Source: Bryobacteraceae bacterium
GTDB taxonomy: Bacteria > Acidobacteriota > Terriglobia > Bryobacterales > Bryobacteraceae
Reading direction: 5' to 3'
DNA length: 64,000 nt
Assembly (NCBI GenBank): GCA_041394945.1
Contig: JAWKHH010000002.1
Location: 256,501 to 320,500, forward strand
In this document: in pieces, positions 49,403 through 59,112 of the stretch
Position numbering within the stretch: position 1 is the stretch's first letter
Layout: each line of letters starts with the position of its first letter
Notes under the pieces: model-generated
Databases searched by the model: none
Told to the model about the DNA's origin: nothing
The model's input: only the letters and a program-made list of their open reading frames with translations
Position numbers and translations under genes: made by a program

Positions 49403-51334
49403 CTACGAATCCAGCAGTTCCCGCACCTTGGCGACGAACGCGTTCAACGTGAACGGCTTTTGCAGGAAAGCCGAGCCCTCCTTCATCTGTTCGGGATCGG
49501 CGCCCGAAAGGCCTGTGTAGCCGGAAATGAACAGCACGCGCAGATCATCGCGGAAGGCGCGGATCTCGCGCGCCAACTCGAACCCGGTCATCTCCGGCAT
49601 CACGATATCGGTTACCAAAAGGTCGATCGGTCCGGGGTGATTCCGCGCCACTTCGAGCGCGGCTTTCCCGTGCCCGGCCTCGAGCAGGTTGTACCCCTCG
49701 CGATCCAGAATCCGCCGCATCAGCGTCCGGATGCCCGCTTCGTCCTCTACGATCAGAACCGTCGCCGTGCGTGTTTCCGGCTGCTCCTGCGCCGAAGGCG
49801 CTTCGGCGCCAGCGTCGGCCGCGGGCGCAGCCTCTTCCACGCGCTCGCAAGGCAGCAGGATGGTGAACACCGAACCTTGCCCGAAGCTGCTGGAGGCGCT
49901 CAGGTCGCCGCCCATTTCGCGGAGGCTCTTGTAAATCGCCGGCAGCCCGAACTGTTCGAGGTCGGTGGCGATCTGCGGCTCAAACAAGTGACCGAGAATG
50001 TCCGGATGAATGGCGTGTCCGTTGTCCCGAATCGCCACTCGTGCGTACAGTCCGGCGTTCAAGCCGGCGCCGGATTCCACGGTGCGGGCGCCGGACTCCA
50101 CCACCGAACTCTCGATGGTGATGCGGCCGCTGTCCATCATTGCCGCGGCGGACCGCTCGGCCAATGCGCGGATCGCGTGGACCACCAGCCCCGGGTCGCC
50201 CTGAACGGTTGCGCCTGGCGCACCAAGCTGCATGTTGAGTTCCGCCTGGTGCGCGAATTGATCGCCGATCTCTTTTCTCAGGTCGTCGAGCAGAGGGTCG
50301 ATCGCGAACGTCTGCTGCTCCGGACTGGGATGCTTCACGTAGGCCGAGAGGGACCGCGTCATCTTCGAGAGACGGTCGCTTGCGGTGAGGATCTGTTGCG
50401 CGTTGGCGCGAAGCGGATCGTCAGGGGCAAGCCCGTGCAGCAGTTCTTCCCCGTATCCCGACGTGATCATCAGCAGATTGTTGCAGTCGTGTACCACGCG
50501 GCCGGAGAGGTGAGTCAGGGCCTCCACCTTGGCGGCTTCCGCACCGGCCAAGTCCCGCTTCCGCGCCCATGTCACGTCCACGGTGACGCCCGACGCCACG
50601 TTGTCCTTGACCCGGACGAAGTCGCGCATCCAGCGAATTGCTCCCGCCGTGGAAAGCGCACGATAGTCGCAAGAAAATGCCCCGGCCTTTTGGTATTGCT
50701 GCTTCAGCGCCTCGCGATCGGACTCCCGCACGCGTGAGCCAAACACACCCGCCCCCGGCATCCACGCTTCCGCCGCGACATCGAAATGCGTAAGCGCCTC
50801 CGTGTTCACGGCCGTAAACTTTTCCGCCGCCAGGTCCGCCTGCCACACCAGCGCGGGCACTCGGGCCAACTGCTCCCGCAGCCGGGTAGCCGAAGCCTGT
50901 GTTTCGGCGCGGATCCTTTCCACTGGAGCGGACAAATCCTCAACTACGAGCAGCACCTCGCCTGTTGCCGAATCTTCCCAATCGCGGAAGCGGCTGAGGT
51001 GGATCCGCAAGGGGCGGGTTCCGCCTGGAGTCGCCACCGCGGGGTTGAACGCGGACCGGCGAACGCCGCTGTCGGCAACCTGAGCCGCCGCGGCTGCCAC
51101 TCCATGTAGCTGGAGTTGGTCCAGCGTGGTCTCCGCCACGGCTTCCGCGCTCAGTCCGAAGATCTGCCGAAACGCCCGATTCGACGCTACGATCCCCATC
51201 TCTCGATTCAGGACGGCGATGCCCACTGGCAGCAGCCGAAACATTTCCTGGTAGTATCGCCGCTCGTTTTCCACCAGCGACAGCAGCCGGGCGACCTCCC
51301 TGGATGACCAGACTTCCGTGTCTACGCGTTGCAT
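49403..51334 (-). CDS. PAS-PAS-degenerate kinase-receiver protein
   Basis: 643 residues from ATG 51334. Two PAS domains (about 30-130: LLPVGIAVLNREMGIVASNRAFRQIFGL; about 150-290) are followed by a His-box-like HDCNNLLMITSGY segment. The ATPase domain looks broken: the N-box region (about residues 385-400) reads VVHAIRALAERSAAAM with no Mg-binding Asn, the G1 box is DNGHAIHP instead of DxGxGI, and the G2 box is QFGLPAIYKS. The receiver is intact (VLIVEDEAGIRTLM, LLVTDIVMPEMTGF, FLQKPF). A TATACG box lies close to the start. It may act as a phospho-acceptor or scaffold rather than a kinase. Convergent with selB, five bases apart. Confidence 0.85.
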   Translation of the reverse strand: MQRVDTEVWSSREVARLLSLVENERRYYQEMFRLLPVGIAVLNREMGIVASNRAFRQIFGLSAEAVAETTLDQLQLHGVAAAAAQVADSGVRRSAFNPAVATPGGTRPLRIHLSRFRDWEDSATGEVLLVVEDLSAPVERIRAETQASATRLREQLARVPALVWQADLAAEKFTAVNTEALTHFDVAAEAWMPGAGVFGSRVRESDREALKQQYQKAGAFSCDYRALSTAGAIRWMRDFVRVKDNVASGVTVDVTWARKRDLAGAEAAKVEALTHLSGRVVHDCNNLLMITSGYGEELLHGLAPDDPLRANAQQILTASDRLSKMTRSLSAYVKHPSPEQQTFAIDPLLDDLRKEIGDQFAHQAELNMQLGAPGATVQGDPGLVVHAIRALAERSAAAMMDSGRITIESSVVESGARTVESGAGLNAGLYARVAIRDNGHAIHPDILGHLFEPQIATDLEQFGLPAIYKSLREMGGDLSASSSFGQGSVFTILLPCERVEEAAPAADAGAEAPSAQEQPETRTATVLIVEDEAGIRTLMRRILDREGYNLLEAGHGKAALEVARNHPGPIDLLVTDIVMPEMTGFELAREIRAFRDDLRVLFISGYTGLSGADPEQMKEGSAFLQKPFTLNAFVAKVRELLDS

Positions 51335-51451
51335 TCGTATAGAATCCTGTTGTCTAGTTTCGAAGCGCGCCGCGAATCGAGCAAGGTACTCGCGGCCCGC
51401 CGGCAACGGTACCGAGAGTGAGGGGTGAACCAGTACGTTCGGCGGAGTTGG

Positions 51452-51916
51452 CTAGGTACCCTTGGAAAGCGATCGCTCCGCCCATTCGCCAATCAACGGA
51501 AGCCGCACCCGCACGTTCTGGCTTGTTTGGATCAGCATGTAGATCCACACCCCAATCAATGCCATGTGGAGTAGCCGGTCCAGGTGATACCGGGCCGAGC
51601 CGAACGAAAGGTGCAGCACGCTGCCGATTCCCCACGACGCGTCCAGCACCAGCCATGCCACGAAGAGGTACAACCCCTGGAACGCATGGAACCGGACGTT
51701 GTTGTCGTTCCGGAATCGTTCCCCGGCCAGGAAAACCACGCAGGGAATCCAACCCGCCACCGGGATGTAGCACAAGATTGACGCCGTTCGCGCCGACATC
51801 GAGTCCAGGAACGACTGCCCCTTCGTCATCTGTGCCGCCGGCTGTGGTGAGCCGCATTTCTGGCAGAAGGCCGCTGTCGCAACAACGTCGGCGCCGCATT
51901 GTGTGCAGAAAGGCAT
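51452..51916 (-). CDS. Zinc-ribbon membrane protein (DUF4870-like)
   Basis: 154 residues from ATG 51916. The zinc ribbon at the start, PFCTQCGADVVATAAFCQKCG, is followed by a linker and three hydrophobic segments (SILCYIPVAGWIPCVVFLAG, LYLFVAWLVLDASWGIGS, LLHMALIGVWIYMLI) with the DUF4870 motif VRFHAFQGLYLF. Inner-membrane protein of unknown function. The longer frame to 52228 reaches back across the divergent MBL gene and is rejected. Downstream on the minus strand there is nothing until 51334. Confidence 0.85.
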   Translation of the reverse strand: MPFCTQCGADVVATAAFCQKCGSPQPAAQMTKGQSFLDSMSARTASILCYIPVAGWIPCVVFLAGERFRNDNNVRFHAFQGLYLFVAWLVLDASWGIGSVLHLSFGSARYHLDRLLHMALIGVWIYMLIQTSQNVRVRLPLIGEWAERSLSKGT

Positions 51917-51989
51917 CCGAAATGGTTCTCTTTTCAGGATACGCGAACCACCCTCGGAAGGTTCCAGCGTCGACGGACCGCGTGTTACC

Positions 51990-53018
51990 ATGCGCATGAT
52001 GTCCCACCGCAGAACCTGGACCGGTATCGCCGCCTTGCTCCTTCTTGCCGCCGTTTCGCAGGCGGGCTCCACGCTCGATATCCATTTCATCGACGTGGAG
52101 GGCGGACAGGCCACGCTGCTCGTCACGCCGCGCGGCGAAAGTCTCCTCGTCGACGCCGGTTGGCCCGGCTTTGACGGGCGCGACGCCGATCGCATCATCG
52201 CCGCCGCCAAGAAGAGCGGCCTTTCCAAGATCGACTACCTGATGGTCACGCACTATCATCGCGACCATTCGGGAGGCGTCGAGCAGTTGGCCGAAAAGTT
52301 CCCAATCGGTACGTTCGTCAACCACGGCCCCAATACCGAGACCGGCAAGGCCGCCGACGAACTCTCGGCATCCTACGCACGAGCCGCCGCCAAAGGCAAG
52401 ATGCTCGTGCTCAAGCCGGGCCAGAAGATTCCGCTCAAAGGCGTCGACGTCACCGTTGTTTCCGCGCGCGGCGAACTGCTCGCCAAGCCGTTGAAGGGCG
52501 CCGGCCAAGCCAACCCGTTCTGCGCCGATGCTCCCGCGAAAAACGCCGACCCCACCGAAAACGCCCGCTCACTCGGCATCGCAGTTCAATACGGAAAGTT
52601 TCGCTTCGTCGACCTGGGTGACCTCACCTGGAACAAGGAAACCGAACTCGTCTGCCCGGTGAACAAGATCGGGAAGGTGGACGTCTACCTGACGACCCAC
52701 CACGGCATGGATGCCTCCGGACCCAAGCAAATCGTCCATGCGCTTGCCCCGCGCGTCGCCATCATGAACAACGGCGCGAAGAAAGGCGGAGCGCCCCCCG
52801 CATGGGATGTTGTCAAGGCCTCTCCCGGGCTCGAAGATCTGTGGCAGGTCCACTTCGCGCTCGCCGGCGGCAAGGAGCATAACGTCGCCGAGGACATGAT
52901 CGCCAACGTCGAGCCCCAGTGCCAGGGGCACGGGCTGACGGTCTCGGCGCAATCGTCGGGCGCGTTCACGGTGACCAACGAGCGAAACGGGAACTCGAAG
53001 ACCTACGCCGCGCGCTAG
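51990..53018 (+). CDS. Exported metallo-beta-lactamase-fold (ComEC-like) protein
   Basis: 342 residues from ATG 51990 (ATGs at 51996 and 51999 equally possible), with a signal peptide (RTWTGIAALLLLAAVSQAGS). The MBL motif is clear: STLDIHFIDVEGGQATLLVTPRGESLLVDAGW, then HYHRDHSGG (HxHxDH) and later HHGMDASGP. This is the ComEC/Rec2-type beta-lactamase branch, also seen alone as exported hydrolases. Likely a di-metal phosphodiesterase or nuclease in the periplasm; substrate unknown. Its stop codon shares CTAG with the stop of the convergent gene at 53015. Confidence 0.88.
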   Translation: MRMMSHRRTWTGIAALLLLAAVSQAGSTLDIHFIDVEGGQATLLVTPRGESLLVDAGWPGFDGRDADRIIAAAKKSGLSKIDYLMVTHYHRDHSGGVEQLAEKFPIGTFVNHGPNTETGKAADELSASYARAAAKGKMLVLKPGQKIPLKGVDVTVVSARGELLAKPLKGAGQANPFCADAPAKNADPTENARSLGIAVQYGKFRFVDLGDLTWNKETELVCPVNKIGKVDVYLTTHHGMDASGPKQIVHALAPRVAIMNNGAKKGGAPPAWDVVKASPGLEDLWQVHFALAGGKEHNVAEDMIANVEPQCQGHGLTVSAQSSGAFTVTNERNGNSKTYAAR

Positions 53019-55390
53019 CGAACCGCCGCCGTTTTCTTCGCCGCGGATTTCACCCGAACGACAATCGACTCCGGAGCCGTCTGGCTGTTCTGCTGCCCGG
53101 ACCGCGTTTCAACAACGCCGGAAACGTAGACGCGACCCTCCACCGGAGCCGCATTGGGCAGCGCGAGAATCCGGAAACTCCGTTCCGTTTCGTCCTCGTT
53201 CACCATCACGCCGTTGAGGCCGGAGTCTGCCACGCGGACGCGGTCCGGGAGGTCAGCTACTTGAATCGGCACGCGCCCCGCGAAGCCGTTGCGCCGCCGC
53301 AGGCGCAGAGTAATTTCACCGGTCTGGCCTGGCTCGATCTCAACCACCTTCGTCACCGCGTGCAGTTCCACGTCGGCGGGCGGCGCCAGCGCGATCAGCT
53401 GTAGCGTATCGCTCTCGCCCGCGATCGTATTCACCCTGCGCTTCACCGTCGTTTCGCCGATGCGGGCGGTTCCGGCGACCGCGAAACGCGCTGCGTCGGC
53501 CAGTTCCGCGTTCGCGGCCGCGCTGACGAGGATCGTTGCAGAGACCTGCCCCGCCGGAATCGTGTTCGTCGTCGCGGTTACGCCCGCCGGCAGGGTTCCG
53601 TCCACGCCTACTTCGATCGGACCCTCGTAGCCTTCTCGCCGGTCCGCAGTGATCGTCACCGGAATCACGCCGCCGCGGGGCACGTTGAGGTTGCGGGGAT
53701 TGGCCGTGAGGCGAAAGTCCGGCCGTGGCTCCCGCGCGTGCAACCGGTAGGCGAACCCGTCGCCGCCAAGGCCTCGGACATCGGCCACCCGCGCGAAATA
53801 GGAACCGTCCGCCGGCGCGGCGAACTCGAGGTACGAGTCCTTGCCATAGCCGGGACCACCGTCGTCGTTCGAGTAGTACAGCCTCTTCTGCGGCAGGCCG
53901 TTCGGCGAGAAGGCGGCGCCGGCCGGGTGCATCCGCACCTTGTACACCGGTTGATCGATTCCGTGCGCCTCGCCCGAGGTGCCGAACCACGACACGCGTT
54001 GTCCGCCGAAGGACTCAACCAGCGTGTCCTCGTCCGGACCATCCGGCACTTCGGCGATCCGGCAAATCTCGTTGCCGGCAAGAATGTAGTCGCCCGTTTC
54101 GAGGGCGTTCCAGCCCTGCAGCCGCAGCCCGCGTTGCACCGAGTCATGATCGCGAAGCACGAGCGACGTTTCCCAAACCGCCCGCGCCACACCACGCTCC
54201 ACCGGCTTGCCCTTCGAGTCAAACACGTCGATGATCGAGTCGAGGTGAGACCCGAAACGGCGCGCTTCGACCTCCAGAACGATGCGCTCGCCCGCGCGCG
54301 CTTCGAAGCGATACCAGTGCGACGCTGCCTTGGCCAACCGACCGTTGACCGTCACCGGCAGCGCGAGCGCCTGCGCGGACTCGCGACCCAGCGCGGCTTG
54401 CGAAGCCACTTCCGGATCGTCGCCCACCGCGAGCGTAACTTCGTTGAATGTCGAGCCGCCGGGCGTCGACGGGCGAAGCTTCACCGCGCCCGCGTCGCCC
54501 TGCGGTTCTACTGCTACCTTCATTTCGCCAAGGTTGAACCCGCTGAGCTGAACGATGCCGCCGCCTCGCCGTACGCCCAGCGGATACACGCCGGTGAGCA
54601 GCGTAAGCCTGCCCGCCAGGAATCGGTAGGTATGCGAGGCGCGTCCCGTCTTTTCGTAGTCGGCGATTCTCACCCAATAGTCGCCGGCGTTCGCGAACCG
54701 GTACGAGAACCGCCGCGCATCGGCGGCCGATGCATAGCCGGCTTCATGCAGCACGGCTCCCGAGCCGTCGAGGATCGCCACCACCGGCTGGAGCGAAGAG
54801 CCGAGCAGCCGGGCCTGGTCCTCGAATACGATCTCTTCGCCGGCCTCGGCGTGGATCTTGAAATGGTCCACGTCGCCCGGCCGTGTGATCGCGCCCGCCA
54901 GCACCGCCGGTAGAAAGGCGTCAAACGCGGTCTCGGGCGTGTCGTTCGGTTCCTTGTCAGGCGCTTCTCCGAAGTACGGCTCGACCAGAAACCGCCCCAC
55001 CGGACTCGTTCCAAGCGGCGTCACGATCCGGAAATCCACCGGCCCCACCGCTGCTTCCGGCGCGATCTCCACTTCCATCGCCACTTGATTCCTCGGCGGC
55101 AGAGGACCCAGGTCGATTGTCGAAGGCGTGCCGTTCGACCCGAGCCGGATGTCCGGAAGATCCGGCAGTTCCTTAACCCGCACGATCTTCCCTGTGATCC
55201 CGGGGCGGGAGAAATGCACGGCTGTCGCCCCGGCAAGGTTCAATCCTTCGGCCGACAGCTCCACCGTGGTTCCACGGGCGGCTCCCAGCGGGTCTACCTT
55301 GGTGAGCGTCGGCGGCGTGATGCGCGGGCCGGTGGACGTGGTCTGGCCGGCGGCGGCCAGTGCGGCGAGAGCGAGGGCGGGGAGTTTCAC
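53015..55390 (-). CDS. PPC-domain exported protein of a planctomycete-like operon
   Basis: 791 residues from GTG 55390, overlapping the stop of the WD40-cytochrome gene (GTGA). Signal peptide KLPALALAALAAAGQ. An IPT/TIG-like segment (LTKVDPLGAARGTTVELSAEGLNLAGATAVHFS) is followed by bacterial pre-peptidase C-terminal (PPC) units (KEPNDTPETAFDAFLPAVLAGAITRPGDVDHFKIHAEAGEEIVFE; ASHWYRFEARAGERIVLEVEARRFGSHLDSIIDVFD) and further beta-sandwich domains to the end. It is a secreted, probably surface-linked protein, third gene of the operon 59112-53015. Confidence 0.87.
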   Translation of the reverse strand: MKLPALALAALAAAGQTTSTGPRITPPTLTKVDPLGAARGTTVELSAEGLNLAGATAVHFSRPGITGKIVRVKELPDLPDIRLGSNGTPSTIDLGPLPPRNQVAMEVEIAPEAAVGPVDFRIVTPLGTSPVGRFLVEPYFGEAPDKEPNDTPETAFDAFLPAVLAGAITRPGDVDHFKIHAEAGEEIVFEDQARLLGSSLQPVVAILDGSGAVLHEAGYASAADARRFSYRFANAGDYWVRIADYEKTGRASHTYRFLAGRLTLLTGVYPLGVRRGGGIVQLSGFNLGEMKVAVEPQGDAGAVKLRPSTPGGSTFNEVTLAVGDDPEVASQAALGRESAQALALPVTVNGRLAKAASHWYRFEARAGERIVLEVEARRFGSHLDSIIDVFDSKGKPVERGVARAVWETSLVLRDHDSVQRGLRLQGWNALETGDYILAGNEICRIAEVPDGPDEDTLVESFGGQRVSWFGTSGEAHGIDQPVYKVRMHPAGAAFSPNGLPQKRLYYSNDDGGPGYGKDSYLEFAAPADGSYFARVADVRGLGGDGFAYRLHAREPRPDFRLTANPRNLNVPRGGVIPVTITADRREGYEGPIEVGVDGTLPAGVTATTNTIPAGQVSATILVSAAANAELADAARFAVAGTARIGETTVKRRVNTIAGESDTLQLIALAPPADVELHAVTKVVEIEPGQTGEITLRLRRRNGFAGRVPIQVADLPDRVRVADSGLNGVMVNEDETERSFRILALPNAAPVEGRVYVSGVVETRSGQQNSQTAPESIVVRVKSAAKKTAAVR

Positions 55391-56685
55391 TGCGCGGTTC
55401 CTTTCTGGTTCCGTAGCTTTGCGAGGTCGATAATCTCAGAGGTTCCGTCCATCCGGGCGACGGCAAGCCAGTCGCCGTCGGGGGAAAATGCGAGCCCGTA
55501 GGCCCAATCCGATTGCGGCAGCGGGGGCGCCAGTTCGGTCAGATCGGCGGCGCGAAATACTTTCAGCGTTCGATCGGCGGAGGTCGTCACGAGCGTGCTC
55601 CCGTCGGGTGACCATACGATGCGCAGAATCGCGTCCCGGTGGGCCATCAGCGATTGCGTCATCTCACCGCTGTTTTCGCCGAGCCGCCAGATGCGGATCG
55701 ACTGGTCCGCGCCGCCGGCCGCCACGTAGTGTCCGGTGGGATCGACCGCCAGCGTCGTGACGGCATCGGCAGCTTCTGAAAGCGTGTACGAACGCTGCCC
55801 GGAGGCGACGTCCCAGATCTTTACGGATCGGTCCGCACCGCCGGAGATCAGCCTTTTGCCATCACGAGTGAACTCCACCGCGTACACTGCGTCGATGTGA
55901 TCCTTCAGCGTCCGGATCGCGGCGCCCGTCGCCGGATTCCAAAGTTTGATCAGCTTGTCATAGGACGACGTGGCGAGCATCGTTCCATCCGGCGAGAACG
56001 CGAGCCCGTAGACACAGTCGGTGTGGCCCTGGATGGTGATCTTCAACTCGTGCGTAGCGGTGTCGAAAATGCGCACCGCGCCGCCTTTTGCGCACTCGCC
56101 TCCGCCCACGGCCAGGAGTCCGCCGTCGTGATTGAATGCAACCGCCCGAGCCGGGCTTCCCATCTCCAAGGATTTCCGCTCCGACCCTGAGAGTGAGGCG
56201 AGTTCGACGCTGCTCTCCCCTGCCAGGGCGACTAGATCCCGTTTCGGAGACCACGCCGCCGCCAGGAAAGGAGGCTTTTGTCCGCGTGCGGCCGCAACCG
56301 TCGGCGCCGGTTTGGGCTGCGCCGGCTTAGCGGCGACCGTCGCCCCAGGCTTCGGTCCCTGCGCTCCGGACTCGATCCATCTCCGCAATTGCAGGGTCTC
56401 CCCGTCGGAAAGGATCGACCCGTCCATCGGCATCCGCGGATATGCTTTGCCCACCACCATCTGGTAGAACAAACTCTCGTCCGGCTTTCCTGCCACGATC
56501 GCGCGCCCGTTGTTGCCGCCGGCCATCACTGTGGCGTAGGTGTTCACCGAATACTCGCCCATCTTCGCTTCACCGCCATGGCAACCGCCGCAGCGCTTCT
56601 CGATCAACGGCCGGATTTCGGTGGACCACGGCGGCGCCTCAGCGGCGGCCACCAACGCGGGAATCAGCAATAGAAGTACGCGCAT
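55387..56685 (-). CDS. Cytochrome c-type domain fused to WD40 repeats
   Basis: 432 residues. The signal peptide (RVLLLLIPALVAAAEA) is followed by a planctomycete-type cytochrome C domain with CGGCH in LIEKRCGGCHGGEAKMGEYSVNT and PRMPMDGSILSDGETLQLRRWIESG, a Pro/Ala linker (about 110-135), then seven WD40 repeats (GHTDCVYGLAFSPDGTMLATSSYDKLIKLWNPATG, VYAVEFTRDGKRLISGGADRSVKIWDVASG). It is exported and likely forms a haem-bearing interaction platform with its operon partners. Three bases lie between it and the upstream DUF1549/1553 gene; GTGA overlap downstream. Confidence 0.92.
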   Translation of the reverse strand: MRVLLLLIPALVAAAEAPPWSTEIRPLIEKRCGGCHGGEAKMGEYSVNTYATVMAGGNNGRAIVAGKPDESLFYQMVVGKAYPRMPMDGSILSDGETLQLRRWIESGAQGPKPGATVAAKPAQPKPAPTVAAARGQKPPFLAAAWSPKRDLVALAGESSVELASLSGSERKSLEMGSPARAVAFNHDGGLLAVGGGECAKGGAVRIFDTATHELKITIQGHTDCVYGLAFSPDGTMLATSSYDKLIKLWNPATGAAIRTLKDHIDAVYAVEFTRDGKRLISGGADRSVKIWDVASGQRSYTLSEAADAVTTLAVDPTGHYVAAGGADQSIRIWRLGENSGEMTQSLMAHRDAILRIVWSPDGSTLVTTSADRTLKVFRAADLTELAPPLPQSDWAYGLAFSPDGDWLAVARMDGTSEIIDLAKLRNQKGTAQ

Positions 56686-56688
56686 GGC

Positions 56689-59112
56689 CTAGTGGTTGAA
56701 CAGAAATTCCTTGCTCGTCAGCATCGCCCACGCCATGTCTTCGAGCGCCTGCTTGCGCTCACGCCTTTCCTCCTCCGGCGATTTCGCCGCCGCGCGCACC
56801 TTCGCCAGTTCGCCCGCCAGCCGCTTCTTCTCTTCCGCCGACGGGTAGCGCGACAATGCGGCCATCGTGAGCTGCTCCACGATCCTCGCGTCCGAAAGCC
56901 CGATCTTCTGGAACATCGCCAGATACCCGTTCGGGTCCGCCAGCTTCAGGTTCAGCGTGTCGCCATTGATCACGTGGAGCGCCTGGCTGATCGACGGATC
57001 CTGCGATCGCTCCGCGGCGTCGCAGAGAATCCTGTTCGGCCGCCCGAAAACGGTGAGGAACTGCGACTGAACGCGGACGTCCGGAAGCTGCAGCGCGCGC
57101 GTTCCCGCCGGGTATCCGCCGAACTTCGACGCCACGCCGGTCACCTGCGACATCGAGTCCAGTATCACCTCGCCCGGCAGCCGCTTCACGATGTACTTCG
57201 AGTAGTAGACGTTGTCGCTTTGGTTGGTCGCATTCGCCTCCGACGACAACTGGTAGGCGCTTGAATTCAGAATCAGGCGGATCAGCCCTTTCATGTCGTA
57301 GCCGGACGCCACGAAGTGCTTGCACAGGGCATCGAACAACTCCTCGTTCGATGCCGGGTTGGTTGCGCGCACATCGTCGATCGGGTCCGACAAGCCGCGC
57401 CCCATCAGGTTTCCCCACACCCGGTTGACGATGTTCTTCACGAAGTATTCGTTGTCCACTGTGAGCCACTCGGCGAACGGAACGCGCCGGTCCGCCGTGG
57501 AATCGAGCGGAAGCGCTTCGCCGTCCAACGGCGCCGGGGGTAGCGGCTGCCGGAGCCTCGGGTGATCGATGTCGCCCGACGTTTGCGCAAAGATCACGTT
57601 CTCGCCCGCCGCGTCGCCGTTCTTTACGCCCACGCGCGCGAAGAGATTCGCGAACTGATAGTACTGCTTCTGCGTCCACTTCTCGAGCGGATGGTTGTGG
57701 CAGCGGGCGCACGTCAATCGCTGGCCGAGGAATGCCTGCGTCACGTTCTCGGCGAGGTCGATCGTATCCTTGTGCAGTACGTAGTAGTTCAGCGCGCCGT
57801 GCTCCCGCGTGGATCCTGTCCCGGTGAAGATCTCCCGCGCGAACCGGTCCCACGGCTTGTTCTCCTTCACGCTGTCGTGGATCCAGTTGTAGAAGGTCCA
57901 CATCGCGTTGGTTCGCAGTTTTCGGGAACTCACCAGCAGCAGGTCGGACCATTTGTATGCCCAGAAATCCGCGTATTCCGGTGACTCGAGCAGCTTGTCA
58001 ATCAGTTTGGCTCGTTTGCCGGCCGACGCATCGGCGAGAAACTCCTCCACCTGCTCCGGCGTCGGAAGCGTCCCGGTGGCATCCAGGTAGACGCGCCGCA
58101 GAAACGCTTCGTCCGTCGCCGTCTTCGAAGGGACGAACCCCAGCGCTTTCCATTTCGCCAGCGCTTGTTCGTCGATCAGATTCGCGGGCAGGAAGTGCGC
58201 ATACGCTGACGCGTCCCGCCGCTCGAATGGCGCCGTGACGCGCGCGTACAACACCTTGCTCGCATACCAGATCGGGATCGCCGCTTCGCCCTTGCCGGTC
58301 ATCTTCACCAGCCCGTTGTCATTCACAAGCGCGACGCCTTCGTTCGCAGAACTGAACTTGGCCCACCGCGTGACGTCTTCCGTCCGTCCATCGGAATAGC
58401 GTGCCCGCACCACCAGCTGCTGTTCGGCCTCAGGCGCGAGAATCGCCCGCGCCGGGAAGACTTCAAGGCCCGTCACTGTCGCGTCGTTCGCCTTCGGCCC
58501 GGCCATGCCGTCGCCGATCCATTCCGAGATCACGCGGTACTCCAGTGATTTCTCCGCGAATCGTTTGCCGCCCCCATGCGGCATGGCGAAGGTCGCCTTG
58601 CGCAGGATCAACGACGCCGACGGGTTGCCCGGCGATACCCGCCGCCCCACCGATTGCCGGGTGATTGCGTCGAAGTCGAGTTCCGGATCGTAGCCGCGGA
58701 GCGTGAGCTTGAAGCCGTTCTTCCCCGCGAGCGCTCCGTGGCAGGCGCCCTGGTTGCACCCCATCTTCGTCAACACCGGGATGATATGGTTGCGGAAAGA
58801 CCAGTGAAACTCCGCTCCGATCGTCACCCGGACCCGGGCCGCCGCCGTTCCTTTAGCCGTCTTCGCGGTGATCGTCGTTTCACCGCTTGCCACCGGTGTC
58901 ACGATCCCCGCGGCGTCCACGCGCGCCACCGCCGCGTTCGCCGAACTCCATTCGGCTTTTCGTGTCGCATCCGATTCCTGGCCGTTCGCCTCCTCACGCA
59001 GCACCAGGCGGTGGCGCGACTCGGGTGTCCGCAGATCCAACTCCGGCGGTAGGATCGTCAATGTCTGCGCACGAACGCAAACGGCAAGGAGGATAGGTAT
59101 GAAATGACGCAT
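56689..59112 (-). CDS. DUF1549/DUF1553 (PSD1-type) exported protein with Ig-like domain
   Basis: 807 residues with a signal peptide (RHFIPILLAVCVRA). An Ig-like (Big_2) domain (about 15-95) precedes a cytochrome-like segment with CNQGACH, a second Big_2-like unit (VTGLEVFPARAILAPEAEQQLVVRARYSDGRTEDVTRWAKF), then DUF1549 (DEAFLRRVYLDATGTLPTPEQVEEFLAD, LTCARCHNHPLEKWTQKQYYQFANLFARV) and DUF1553 (RVPFAEWLTVDNEYFVKNIVNRVWGNLMGRGL.. to AMLTSKEFLFNH). Two haem-type motifs, CNQGACH (CxxxxCH) and CARCH, are seen. The family is abundant in Planctomycetes and Solibacter; function unproven. It leads a three-gene operon. Confidence 0.93.
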   Translation of the reverse strand: MRHFIPILLAVCVRAQTLTILPPELDLRTPESRHRLVLREEANGQESDATRKAEWSSANAAVARVDAAGIVTPVASGETTITAKTAKGTAAARVRVTIGAEFHWSFRNHIIPVLTKMGCNQGACHGALAGKNGFKLTLRGYDPELDFDAITRQSVGRRVSPGNPSASLILRKATFAMPHGGGKRFAEKSLEYRVISEWIGDGMAGPKANDATVTGLEVFPARAILAPEAEQQLVVRARYSDGRTEDVTRWAKFSSANEGVALVNDNGLVKMTGKGEAAIPIWYASKVLYARVTAPFERRDASAYAHFLPANLIDEQALAKWKALGFVPSKTATDEAFLRRVYLDATGTLPTPEQVEEFLADASAGKRAKLIDKLLESPEYADFWAYKWSDLLLVSSRKLRTNAMWTFYNWIHDSVKENKPWDRFAREIFTGTGSTREHGALNYYVLHKDTIDLAENVTQAFLGQRLTCARCHNHPLEKWTQKQYYQFANLFARVGVKNGDAAGENVIFAQTSGDIDHPRLRQPLPPAPLDGEALPLDSTADRRVPFAEWLTVDNEYFVKNIVNRVWGNLMGRGLSDPIDDVRATNPASNEELFDALCKHFVASGYDMKGLIRLILNSSAYQLSSEANATNQSDNVYYSKYIVKRLPGEVILDSMSQVTGVASKFGGYPAGTRALQLPDVRVQSQFLTVFGRPNRILCDAAERSQDPSISQALHVINGDTLNLKLADPNGYLAMFQKIGLSDARIVEQLTMAALSRYPSAEEKKRLAGELAKVRAAAKSPEEERRERKQALEDMAWAMLTSKEFLFNH

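Noticed and set aside
51354..52508. 384-codon minus-strand frame across the zinc-ribbon and MBL genes
   Set aside because: Conflicts with two well-supported genes in other frames and has no recognisable domain.
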